Below are positions 1 through 7,425 of a DNA stretch of 12,625 nucleotides, piece after piece. How positions within the stretch are numbered: position 1 is the first letter of the stretch; each line of letters starts with the position of its first letter. The stretch comes from Candidatus Izemoplasmatales bacterium. GTDB taxonomy: Bacteria > Bacillota_I > Bacilli_A > Izemoplasmatales > Hujiaoplasmataceae. A program made the translations under genes and the position numbers. Below the pieces are notes generated by a model, which saw only the letters and a list, made by a program, of their open reading frames with translations, was not told where the DNA came from and did no database searches. Location of the stretch: positions 1 to 12,625 of the forward strand of contig JAQUZK010000018.1 of the NCBI GenBank assembly GCA_028691335.1. The letters run 5' to 3'.

Positions 1-639
1 CCTAGGTTTATATTCAAGGTCAACAATTCCACTATTGGTTACATTGTCAATTAAACCAATGCTGTTAGATAATATATTAACCAAACCGCCAAAGAAAATT
101 AATAGAACAAAAATAGTTAATAATCCGTTTGATAAACCGATAAAGGTACCTGTAATTCTACTTTTAACAGTTTTCTTTCTTTTCTTTTTATTTCTTAAGA
201 AAATCAAACCAATTATAAACATAATGAACTTATATATTATTTGGATTAATGTGAAATAAATAATTGCGTAAACGATTTTTAAAACAAATAAGACTACCGC
301 ATCTAAAAAAGCTATTAGATTAGGTGATAAATTACCAATTTCAGCACCAATAGATTCGGTTGCGAAAGAATGAACTACTTCACTAACAGTAAGATTAGTT
401 GTATCAATAGATAAACCAATTTGGGTGGTAAGCATAGATAAATAAGGTATGGGGGTATCATACAAAAATTTTACAACCGTATTTATAGTTAAAAAGAAGA
501 AAGCTATAAAAATAATGTTTACTATCAAAGAAAACAAGGATTTTTTAGTTCCTCTAAGATATCCGATAATCATCGCCATTACTAAAATTGCTAAAAATCC
601 GATAGTTAAATATTTTGAAAACTCAAATGGATCAATCAT
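1..639 (-). CDS. CvpA-like integral membrane protein, 3' end cut by the window edge
   Basis: The leftward frame is open from an ATG at 639-637 to the left edge, giving 213 codons without a stop. A GGGGTGA ribosome binding site (650-644) sits five bases before the ATG. The product is strongly hydrophobic: helices at about residues 10-28, 35-56, 109-148 (long enough for two) and 164-190, joined by a basic loop at 149-161 (RNKKKRKK and flanks). The GYLRGTKKSLFSLI stretch (26-39) and the later TGTFIGLSNGLL stretch (163-174) match the pattern of the CvpA family, whose members have four helices and an Arg-Gly after helix 1. CvpA proteins are linked to colicin V production and cell-envelope traits in Proteobacteria; in low-GC Gram-positives the role is unknown. 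The gene is divergent from the GGDEF gene. Family assignment is by pattern only. The rightward open frames at 35-259 and 449-712 are shadows of this gene. Confidence 0.72.
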   Translation of the reverse strand, partial: MIDPFEFSKYLTIGFLAILVMAMIIGYLRGTKKSLFSLIVNIIFIAFFFLTINTVVKFLYDTPIPYLSMLTTQIGLSIDTTNLTVSEVVHSFATESIGAEIGNLSPNLIAFLDAVVLFVLKIVYAIIYFTLIQIIYKFIMFIIGLIFLRNKKKRKKTVKSRITGTFIGLSNGLLTIFVLLIFFGGLVNILSNSIGLIDNVTNSGIVDLEYKPR

Positions 640-671
640 TTTATCACCCCAGTTATTATTTATATGGTATT

Positions 672-705
672 ATTATATAATTATACTTGTATATTTAAAA
701 GTGAA
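672..705 (-). promoter_or_regulatory. possible promoter for the leftward CvpA-like gene
   Basis: Read leftward, a perfect TATAAT lies at 685-680, about 40 bases before the ATG, with a second overlapping AT-rich -10-like match at 677-672. The best -35 candidate is TTCACT at 705-700, but the spacer to the first -10 is only 14 bases. The -10 is convincing; the -35 is not, so the promoter may need an activator or may lie slightly elsewhere. Confidence 0.35.
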
Positions 706-751
706 GAAGTGAAAACTTGTCGTAATTATAAATAAAAAAACCGTTTTGCTG

Positions 752-775
752 TTAAAAGTAAGTATGTACTTTTAA
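752..775. repeat. perfect 9-bp inverted repeat, candidate operator
   Basis: TTAAAAGTA (752-760) and TACTTTTAA (767-775) are exact reverse complements separated by six bases. The repeat lies between two divergent genes, where no terminator is needed, and no T tract follows it. It overlaps the poor -35 region of the putative rightward promoter. An eight-base copy of the half-site, TTAAAAGT, occurs at 695-702, next to the leftward promoter candidate. This fits a dimeric regulator binding site, but AT-rich spacers produce such repeats by chance, so the function is inferred. Confidence 0.5.
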
Positions 776-793
776 AAAATAATGATGTATGAT
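765..793 (+). promoter_or_regulatory. possible promoter for the TPR-GGDEF gene
   Basis: TATGAT at 788-793 differs from the -10 consensus at one base. Seventeen bases upstream, TGTACT (765-770) matches the -35 consensus at only three positions. The start site would fall near 800, about 37 bases before the TTG start codon. The inverted repeat at 752-775 covers the -35, so a protein bound there could block or assist RNA polymerase. No other good promoter is evident between 640 and 836. Confidence 0.35.
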
Positions 794-836
794 AAAATCA
801 AGTTACTAAAAAATAATAATATTGGAGTAGATAGAT

Positions 837-2495
837 TTGTTAAATAATCCTGAAAAAGCGGAGATATTCAAAAAAATAGATAAGCTTAACGAACACGCTA
901 ATACGACATCGTCTAAGGATGCTTTGTTGACATATAAAGCCGCTAAAGAAGCCCTGAGTTTATCAAGAGAAAATAACTACACTAAAGGAGAAATTTACTC
1001 CTTGTTTTATCTCGGGGAAAGCCTGTATCGACAAGGAAAGTTGTATGATTCTATCGATAGACTTAGAGAGTCACTAAACCTAGCTGACCAAGAAGAAGAA
1101 ATTTTAGCTCAATCAATGATTTTTACTATATTAGGAAACGTTCACCTTTATTTAAAACTTTACGATTTAGCTTTTTATTACTATAGAATGGCAATTTCCG
1201 CATGTGAAGAGTTAGAAAGATTTGAATCTCAAGCTATGATATTCAACAATATTGGTGAAATATATCGTGAGTTAGGTGATACCAAGAAAGCTTTAGATTC
1301 ATATAACCAATGCCTTCACTTATCTCAAGATAATAATTTTACAAGAGTAGAGATGTACGCTACCGCTAACATAGGTGTAACATATTATGAAAGCAAGAAA
1401 TATGATGAAGCAAAAGATTTTTTAACTAAAAGTATACTTCTTTCAGAAGAACTGGGGAATCATATTGTTCAAGGTTTTTCTTTAAGGCATCTAGGTTTAT
1501 TATATGTTGATCTTCAGGAATATGATTTAGCTCATAAATATTTTAAAGAAGCAATGGAAGTGTATCACAATAGTAATGATTCAATATCCCAAGCAAGACT
1601 TCTAAGAGATTTGGCAGAATTATTTTATAGACAAGATAAACTAAAGGTTTCTTTAGTTCATCTAAATCAAGCCCTTGTTTTAGTTAACAATCTACAAGAT
1701 AATCGTTTATTGATTAGTATCTATGATTTGTTTTCAACAATATACATGAATATTAAAGAATTTGAGAATGCTTGTAATTTTGTCAATTTGAGTATTCAAG
1801 CAAGACATAATAAAGAAATTCAAGAGAAAGAACATCGCTTAAAAAGCATAGACTTTCAAATCAAAGCTTGGGATGCTATGAAAGAAAGTAAAGCATACCA
1901 AGAAATGAATAAGAGATTACGAGAAAAAACTGATAGTTTAGAAGAAGCCACTAATGAGTTAAAGAGAATCAACGAAGAGATAAAAGCCTTAAGTGATATT
2001 GATGGTTTAACTAAAATAGCTAACAGGATAAAACTTGATTCCTATGCACAATCATCTGTTTTGCATGCATCCAAACATAAGAGTAAAGTTTGTATGATGA
2101 TTATTGATATTGACCACTTTAAAGAATATAATGATTTTTACGGTCATCTTGTTGGCGATGAAGCTTTAATTAAGTTAGCCAATATTTTAAGTAAATCAAT
2201 CGAAGGAGAAGATGCTTTAGCTGCTCGATTTGGAGGAGATGAATTTGTTTTAATTATTAACAATTGCGATTTAACTAAATCTAAAAGAATAGCTAGAAAG
2301 ATTGTATCTTCTTTAAAAAGAAAGAAAATAAAACATGAAAAATCAAAAACAAACGAGTTCTTAACTGTTAGTATTGGGATTAATTGTGATATTCCAAAGA
2401 AAAACGAGTCTTACGCATTAATGATGGATTTTGCTGATCAAGCCTTGTATCAAGCTAAAGAAAAAGGTAGAAATCAAATTGAAGTTTATAATTAA
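837..2495 (+). CDS. cytosolic TPR-repeat diguanylate cyclase (GGDEF domain)
   Basis: The 552-residue protein probably converts two GTP to cyclic di-GMP. Residues about 30-330 are a run of TPR-like helical hairpins spaced near 40 residues (for example GEIYRELGDTKKALDSY), likely a protein- or peptide-sensing scaffold. A charged coiled coil (about 345-385) leads into the GGDEF domain (about 385-550). That domain has the DGLT entry motif (389-392), the metal-binding Asp of the DIDHFK motif (424) and an intact GGDEF signature (466-470), so catalysis is expected. The inhibitory RxxD I-site is missing: the matching positions are Gly457 and Ala460. There is no signal peptide or membrane helix. The start is TTG, preceded by GGAG (824-827) at nine bases; no ATG lies nearby. 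There is no EAL or HD-GYP partner in the window. Domain calls are strong; the signal sensed is unknown. Confidence 0.9.
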   Translation: MLNNPEKAEIFKKIDKLNEHANTTSSKDALLTYKAAKEALSLSRENNYTKGEIYSLFYLGESLYRQGKLYDSIDRLRESLNLADQEEEILAQSMIFTILGNVHLYLKLYDLAFYYYRMAISACEELERFESQAMIFNNIGEIYRELGDTKKALDSYNQCLHLSQDNNFTRVEMYATANIGVTYYESKKYDEAKDFLTKSILLSEELGNHIVQGFSLRHLGLLYVDLQEYDLAHKYFKEAMEVYHNSNDSISQARLLRDLAELFYRQDKLKVSLVHLNQALVLVNNLQDNRLLISIYDLFSTIYMNIKEFENACNFVNLSIQARHNKEIQEKEHRLKSIDFQIKAWDAMKESKAYQEMNKRLREKTDSLEEATNELKRINEEIKALSDIDGLTKIANRIKLDSYAQSSVLHASKHKSKVCMMIIDIDHFKEYNDFYGHLVGDEALIKLANILSKSIEGEDALAARFGGDEFVLIINNCDLTKSKRIARKIVSSLKRKKIKHEKSKTNEFLTVSIGINCDIPKKNESYALMMDFADQALYQAKEKGRNQIEVYN

Positions 2496-2498
2496 AGA

Positions 2499-2530
2499 AA
2501 AAGTTTTGACACTAATTTGTCAAAACTTTT
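2499..2530 (+). terminator. intrinsic terminator after the GGDEF gene
   Basis: A perfect 13-bp stem, 2499-2511 with 2518-2530, has a six-base loop. It begins four bases after the TAA stop, and the 3' arm ends in TTTT followed by ATTTATAA. The U tract is short, but stem length and position make it the end of the GGDEF transcript. It separates that gene from the ABC transporter genes. Confidence 0.8.
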
Positions 2531-2585
2531 ATTTATAATAGATGTGTTAATCTTATATTTAAATGATATTAGAAAGAAAATCTAA

Positions 2586-2613
2586 TTAAGTTATTTAATT
2601 TCTATGATATAAT
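2586..2613 (+). promoter_or_regulatory. candidate promoter of the ABC transporter operon
   Basis: A perfect TATAAT lies at 2608-2613, 31 bases before the ATG at 2645. The -35 is poor: TTAAGT (2586-2591), with a 16-base spacer, matches three positions. An AATTAA/TTAATT inverted repeat (2584-2589 and 2595-2600) surrounds it. A strong -10 with a weak -35 fits an activator-dependent promoter, but no regulator gene is adjacent. The AT-rich repeat may be chance. Confidence 0.45.
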
Positions 2614-2644
2614 TAATCAGTTAATTGCTAGGAGGATATCAATA

Positions 2645-4855
2645 ATGATTAAATTAGTCAATGTTTCCAAATATTACAATTCTAATGATGTAATAGCTCT
2701 AGGATTAAGGAAAATAAACTTAGAGTTACATGTCAATGAATTTGTAGCGGTGGTTGGTGAATCCGGGTCAGGAAAAACAACCCTTTTAAATGTAATTAGT
2801 GGAATAGATTCTTATGAAGACGGAGAAATGTATATAAATGGTGAAGAAACTTCTTATTTCTCTGTGAATGAAAAAGAAAACTATCGTAAAAAATACATTG
2901 CTTTTGTATTTCAAGAGTACAACTTAATCGATTCTTATACTGTTTTGCAGAATGTCGAAGCGCCTTTATTGTTGTCTGGGTATCCTAAGGATAAAATTAA
3001 AAAAAGAGCAATGGAAATTATCAAGAGAGTAGGTCTTGAAAAACACGCTAAACATAAAGCGACTAAATTATCCGGAGGACAAAAGCAAAGAGTAGTTATA
3101 GCCAGAGCTCTAGCTAAAGATTGTCCTATTATTGCTGCTGATGAGCCAACTGGAAATTTAGACTCTGCTTCCGCAAAACAAATTATTCAACTTTTGGCTG
3201 ATATATCTAAAGAAAAGTTAGTTATTATGGTAACTCATGAATTTTCACAAGTAGAAGAATACGCGACTAGGAAAATAAGGATATATGATGGGGAGATAGT
3301 TGAAGATAGAGAAATTAAGAAGGCTGAAAAGAAAGATTTGCCTAAGTTAGAAGATAAAGAATATAAAATGAATCTTTGGACAATGATAAAGATATCTTTA
3401 AATAATCTTTTATCGGTTCCAAAGAAAACGATATTAATGTTAATGATTTTTACATTTTTTGCTTTGTTTGTAGGACTTGCTTACGGAGGGTATGTTAGTA
3501 TAAGTCAAAATCAGACTATTCTTGAAAACACTTACTTTAATTATATTAATCCAGATAGAATAGTTGTTAAAAAAGCTGATAATCAAGCTTTTACTTTAGA
3601 TGAACTTCAAAACCTTAGAGATAAAAATAACGTAAAAGATTTGATTAATTTCGATTATGTAATGGATCAATCTAGAGATTTAATTATTGATGATAATATT
3701 TATGATTCGATAAGAGTAATCTATTTACCTTTATCGTTTTTAGGTGATGATATAAGGTATATTGAAGGACAATATCCTGATGAAAACAACGAAGTAATAT
3801 TAGCTATCAGTGATCAATATAAAGATAGTACTAATGATTTACATGAAACCAGTTTGACTGAATATGTCCGAGGTGAGAAAACTAAATTAGTGTTTACAAT
3901 ATCTGGAATTATTGATAATGATATAATTCCTGGTTCTTTAGCTGAACAGAGTAATTTTGTGTTTGTTTCTGATGATGTTTGGGAAGTTTTGAGAAAAGAT
4001 ATTTACTCAATGGGATATGGAACAATTTATTTAAGTTTTTCTGAATCAATTAATAATATTATCCAACATTCAAGTTTTGAAATCGATAACAGTTTAAACA
4101 AAAATGAATTAAGATTAGGAAACGGTAAATACAGAGTAACTTGTTTTGGCGGAGCTTGTGAATATGATGGTACTTTATCTGTTGAAGACTATTATGTTCA
4201 AAACGAACTGGATATTAAAGTGATAGTAGATGAAGATGTTGATGATTATACAATATTTATTAATCAAGAAACTTATGATGAGATTTTTTATGATGAGATA
4301 TATCAAGTAAGTATTATGGCTAATAAGGTTGTAGATGCAGAAGGTTTGGCTCAAGACATCGCTAATGATCGAGAGGGTATTAATCTTAAGTATCAGGTTG
4401 TTTATCCGTATAATGCCTCTTCTATGGATGAGTTCATGGGATTGATGAGAATTATGGAATCAGTAGGAATGATTATTGTAAATGTTATTACTATTTTCGC
4501 ATCTACTTTCCTAACTTATATTATCTTCAAAATTATTATTAATACAAAATTAAGAGATTATGCTATTTTTAGAACAATAGGCGCTAACCAAAATGTAGTT
4601 AAGACATTTATTTATGTTGAAAACTTGTTTATTGTTTTGATATCTTTCTTTATTTTTCTTGCAATATCCCTTAGTATACCGGTGAATTCTCAGGGGAACT
4701 TTAATTTATTAGAAACATTAACTGTTTATAGTTTCTTTGATTATATCGTTTATTTTATTTTATTAGTTTTGATGTCATTGTTTATCTCTAGAAGATATTG
4801 CAATAAGATATTTGCAAATAGTGTTTCAAAGACATTGAAAACAGATTTGGAGTAG
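2645..4855 (+). CDS. ABC transporter, fused ATPase and MacB/FtsX-type permease (first of pair)
   Basis: This 736-residue protein starts with a complete ATPase domain (about 1-225): Walker A from Gly38 with Lys44, Q-loop Gln90, LSGGQKQR signature (142-149), Walker B with Asp166-Glu167, and H-loop His198. One helix (about 262-284) leads to a roughly 320-residue extracellular domain. Three C-terminal helices follow (about 607-632, 661-680, 700-718). ATPase plus four helices plus a large outside domain is the MacB/type VII ABC topology. Such proteins work as dimers that export peptides or antimicrobials, or transmit force across the membrane, rather than moving substrate through a pore. The outer domain has a single EGQYP...ISGI core-like segment (374-422) and one cysteine pair (Cys500, Cys505). 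AGGAGG (2630-2635) supports the ATG. It almost certainly pairs with the next gene. The substrate is unknown. Confidence 0.9.
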   Translation: MIKLVNVSKYYNSNDVIALGLRKINLELHVNEFVAVVGESGSGKTTLLNVISGIDSYEDGEMYINGEETSYFSVNEKENYRKKYIAFVFQEYNLIDSYTVLQNVEAPLLLSGYPKDKIKKRAMEIIKRVGLEKHAKHKATKLSGGQKQRVVIARALAKDCPIIAADEPTGNLDSASAKQIIQLLADISKEKLVIMVTHEFSQVEEYATRKIRIYDGEIVEDREIKKAEKKDLPKLEDKEYKMNLWTMIKISLNNLLSVPKKTILMLMIFTFFALFVGLAYGGYVSISQNQTILENTYFNYINPDRIVVKKADNQAFTLDELQNLRDKNNVKDLINFDYVMDQSRDLIIDDNIYDSIRVIYLPLSFLGDDIRYIEGQYPDENNEVILAISDQYKDSTNDLHETSLTEYVRGEKTKLVFTISGIIDNDIIPGSLAEQSNFVFVSDDVWEVLRKDIYSMGYGTIYLSFSESINNIIQHSSFEIDNSLNKNELRLGNGKYRVTCFGGACEYDGTLSVEDYYVQNELDIKVIVDEDVDDYTIFINQETYDEIFYDEIYQVSIMANKVVDAEGLAQDIANDREGINLKYQVVYPYNASSMDEFMGLMRIMESVGMIIVNVITIFASTFLTYIIFKIIINTKLRDYAIFRTIGANQNVVKTFIYVENLFIVLISFFIFLAISLSIPVNSQGNFNLLETLTVYSFFDYIVYFILLVLMSLFISRRYCNKIFANSVSKTLKTDLE

Positions 4856-4859
4856 CCCT

Positions 4860-7295
4860 ATGATAAGTTTAAAAAATATTAGTAAATATTATAACAAAGG
4901 AAGATCAAATCAAATCCATGTTATTAATGACACTTCAATAGATTTCCCTAAAACAGGTTTAGTGGCTTTAACGGGCCCTTCAGGCTGTGGGAAAACTACT
5001 CTTTTGAATGTAGTAGGAGGCTTAGATGGATTTAACAGTGGAAAGATAATTTTTGATGATAAAGAGATTAGAACTTATCATTCTCAAGAATGGGACATTC
5101 TTCGTAATGAGAAAATAGGATATATCTTTCAAAATTATAATCTCGTTTTATCCAAAACAGTTTACGAAAATATTGAACTAGCTCTTAATATGGCTGGATT
5201 GTATGAAAAAAAGGAAATAGAAGAGAGAATCAATTACGTACTTGAAGCTGTTGGTATGTACAACTACAGAAGAAGAAATGTTAAAGCTTTATCGGGCGGG
5301 CAACAACAAAGGGTTGCTATCGCAAGAGCGTTAGTTAAAGATCCTGAAGTAGTCTTAGCTGATGAGCCAACAGGGAATTTAGATTCCAATAATACTTTTG
5401 AAATTATGAGTATTATCAAGAAAATTTCAGAGACTCGTCTAGTTATATTGGTAACACACGAAAAAGGTTTAGTAGATTTTTATGCGGATAGAGTAATTGA
5501 ACTTCTTGATGGAAAAATTGTAAATGATTATGAAAATACTAGTTCAGGAGCTTATGATTATAACGATGAAAGAATTATTTATTTAAAGGACTTAAATAGC
5601 GATGATCGCCTAAAAGATAGTGGTATAGAACATTATTATGATACTGAAAAAGATAAAGACTTAAATATTAAGTTAATTGAGTATAAAGGAAATCTATATA
5701 TTAAAGTAAACTCAAAAAGAAAAATCAAGTATTTAAGTGATAATTCAGAAATTAAATTATTAGATGAGCATTATAAAACAAGAGAAATAAATGAAGCTAC
5801 TGAATATGACTTTGATCTATCAACATTCAAAGAAATAAAGACTGATAAGAATAGAAAATCTTTTATTAAATGGTCTTCTGCGATAAAAAGTGGTTTTTCT
5901 AGAATATTTAGTAAGAGAAAATTTAGTAGTAAGTTATTTTTATTTGGTTACATGGTTATCTCTGCGATATTAGCTTATCAAATCGCTTCGTTTGGAAGTT
6001 TAACTTATATGGATCAAAAAGATTACATACAGTATCCGAAAGAGACTATGATGTTGAATCCAAGAACTGATATTCAAAGCATAAACTTTGAAAGTCTATT
6101 AAACGAAATTGATGGTATAGAAGTTTCGCCATATTTCTCTAGTGTCTATTTAAAGTTGAACTATAAAGACTATTATCAAGGAAATACAAACATCAATTTT
6201 GATTCTTACCCAGTAAAAGTTTCGCAGTATCAAAATGTAGAAGTGTTACAAGGTGGTTTACCTAATAATAACTATCAAGTAGCTTTAGATTTGTGGGTAG
6301 TTGAGGAAATATTTGAGGAGAAAAATGCTAAAGATATTGGATTAGATAGTTACGAAGAAATTATCGGATCGTTTATTTCCTTAGGTTGGGGAGAAAAAGA
6401 AATAAAATATGAGATTGTTGGAATTGTCAATAGCGAATCTCCAATACTAATTCTTGATGATGATGCTATCTATGCTTTTCATGAGTTTTATCAGTATTTT
6501 TCGGTATTAACCTATGGAGAGGCTGAAGGGAAAATAGAGATTGTTTCAGGTAGAAATATAACTTCTAATAATGAAATGTTAGCTCCAGATTATGAAGGTT
6601 ATGAAGTTGGGGATGAATATGATTTCCAAGATTCGTTTGGAAAGATGACAATTGTTGGGACTTATAAACCAGCAGATAATGATCAAGCTTATAACGGTTT
6701 TTTATTTATAATTACGAATCAAGCGTACCAAAACGCGATTGAAAAATCTTTAGATTCTGAAAATTTCTACTATGGTAATGTTTATTTCTTTGTAGATGAT
6801 CAGGAGAAGGCAGTACAAGATTTTGCTGCAAGAGATTTAGAATTAATAAATACCGGCGATTACTACTATGATGATTTTGAAACAAGTCTTTTAGCTGTTA
6901 ATGGTTTTAAGATAACTAGAATAGTAGTTATAATAATTGGAATCGTTATTTACATCTATTTTATGATGCGTTCTAGTATGCTTAACCGAATCAAAGAGAT
7001 TGGAGTATATCGCGCAATAGGTGCTTCAAAAAGAGATATATATAAAATCTTCTTATCAGAGATTATCGCATTCACGATAGTCGGTTCTGTTATATCTTAT
7101 TTCGCAATGTCATTTATTTTGTTAAGGTTACAAGCCTCAGTAAGTGAATATCTTACTTTATTCGTTCTTCCTCCGCATTTATTTATAGGTGGAATTGTCG
7201 GAATTTTTGTTCTTAACATCGTTTTTGGAATGTTACCGATTATCACTTTGTTAATCAAGAAACCAGCAGAAATCACTTCAAAATATGACATTTAA
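4860..7295 (+). CDS. ABC transporter, fused ATPase and MacB/FtsX-type permease (second of pair)
   Basis: This 811-residue protein has the same plan as the preceding gene product. The ATPase domain has Walker A from Gly39 with Lys45, Q-loop Gln91, LSGGQQQR (144-151), Walker B Asp168-Glu169 and His200; all catalytic motifs are intact. A roughly 130-residue linker (about 220-350) is much longer than in the first protein. It contains a charged, strand-rich part (about 265-305) that looks like a small extra cytosolic domain. Helices lie near 359-380, 686-706, 735-757 and 776-800. The roughly 300-residue outer domain carries two successive copies of a G-x-x-P/I...IVG pattern (about 462-523 and 561-602). 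The ATG lies four bases after the upstream stop, and its GGAG (4849-4852) is inside that gene, so translation is coupled. No terminator is evident after its TAA. The substrate is unknown; a membrane fusion partner or two-component system is not present in the window. Confidence 0.9.
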   Translation: MISLKNISKYYNKGRSNQIHVINDTSIDFPKTGLVALTGPSGCGKTTLLNVVGGLDGFNSGKIIFDDKEIRTYHSQEWDILRNEKIGYIFQNYNLVLSKTVYENIELALNMAGLYEKKEIEERINYVLEAVGMYNYRRRNVKALSGGQQQRVAIARALVKDPEVVLADEPTGNLDSNNTFEIMSIIKKISETRLVILVTHEKGLVDFYADRVIELLDGKIVNDYENTSSGAYDYNDERIIYLKDLNSDDRLKDSGIEHYYDTEKDKDLNIKLIEYKGNLYIKVNSKRKIKYLSDNSEIKLLDEHYKTREINEATEYDFDLSTFKEIKTDKNRKSFIKWSSAIKSGFSRIFSKRKFSSKLFLFGYMVISAILAYQIASFGSLTYMDQKDYIQYPKETMMLNPRTDIQSINFESLLNEIDGIEVSPYFSSVYLKLNYKDYYQGNTNINFDSYPVKVSQYQNVEVLQGGLPNNNYQVALDLWVVEEIFEEKNAKDIGLDSYEEIIGSFISLGWGEKEIKYEIVGIVNSESPILILDDDAIYAFHEFYQYFSVLTYGEAEGKIEIVSGRNITSNNEMLAPDYEGYEVGDEYDFQDSFGKMTIVGTYKPADNDQAYNGFLFIITNQAYQNAIEKSLDSENFYYGNVYFFVDDQEKAVQDFAARDLELINTGDYYYDDFETSLLAVNGFKITRIVVIIIGIVIYIYFMMRSSMLNRIKEIGVYRAIGASKRDIYKIFLSEIIAFTIVGSVISYFAMSFILLRLQASVSEYLTLFVLPPHLFIGGIVGIFVLNIVFGMLPIITLLIKKPAEITSKYDI

Positions 7296-7312
7296 TTCTT
7301 AGTAAAAAATTC

Positions 7313-7341
7313 TTGACTAAATAATAGTTCTATTGTATAAT
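7313..7341 (+). promoter_or_regulatory. strong sigma-A promoter of the rplK operon
   Basis: TTGACT (7313-7318) and TATAAT (7336-7341) are separated by 17 bases and match the consensus at 11 of 12 positions. Transcription should start near 7348, giving a leader of about 78 bases before the rplK GTG. The -35 begins 18 bases after the ABC gene stop codon with no convincing terminator between, so some read-through from the ABC operon is possible. Confidence 0.92.
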
Positions 7342-7367
7342 ATTTCAGCGTGTCGAATGGATATAAA

Positions 7368-7399
7368 GTGGGAGGAACTAAAAGGTTCCTGTTGACCAC
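7368..7399 (+). ncRNA. rplK leader hairpin, probable ribosomal protein L1 binding site
   Basis: The leader folds into an outer GTGG/CCAC helix (7368-7371 with 7396-7399) and an inner AGGAAC/GTTCCT helix (7373-7378 with 7385-7390). Between them is an asymmetric internal loop of one base on the left and five on the right. L1 is known to repress L11-L1 operons by binding an mRNA element that mimics its 23S rRNA site, and this is the expected position. The element ends 11 bases before the Shine-Dalgarno sequence. A related element lies before rplA. Identification is by position and shape, not by alignment. Confidence 0.6.
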
Positions 7400-7410
7400 A
7401 TCACGAAAAT

Positions 7411-7417
7411 AAGGAGG
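7411..7417 (+). promoter_or_regulatory. ribosome binding site that fixes the rplK start
   Basis: AAGGAGG at 7411-7417 lies eight bases before the GTG at 7426. An in-frame GTG at 7417 overlaps this sequence and cannot be the start; choosing it would add three residues foreign to L11. Confidence 0.9.
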
Positions 7418-7425
7418 TGTCTTTC

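Noticed and set aside
35..712. Two small rightward genes at 35-259 and 449-712
   Set aside because: They lie antisense to a longer leftward frame with a good ribosome binding site and CvpA-like pattern, lack their own ribosome binding sites, and have low-complexity translations.
837..7295. GGDEF protein and ABC pair as one signalling-transport system
   Set aside because: A perfect 13-bp terminator (2499-2530) and a separate -10 element before the first ABC gene split them into two transcripts. Adjacency alone is not enough.
2645..7295. BceAB-type antibiotic resistance module
   Set aside because: BceA and BceB are separate proteins with a ten-helix permease and a linked BceRS two-component system. 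Here each protein fuses ATPase and a four-helix permease, and no such regulators are present.
7299..7320. Terminator between the second ABC gene and rplK
   Set aside because: Only a 5-bp AT stem (TTAGT/ACTAA) with no T tract, and it overlaps the -35 element.
7417..7425. rplK starting at the GTG at 7417
   Set aside because: That GTG overlaps the AAGGAGG ribosome binding site. The GTG at 7426 has correct spacing and gives the standard L11 N-terminus and length.
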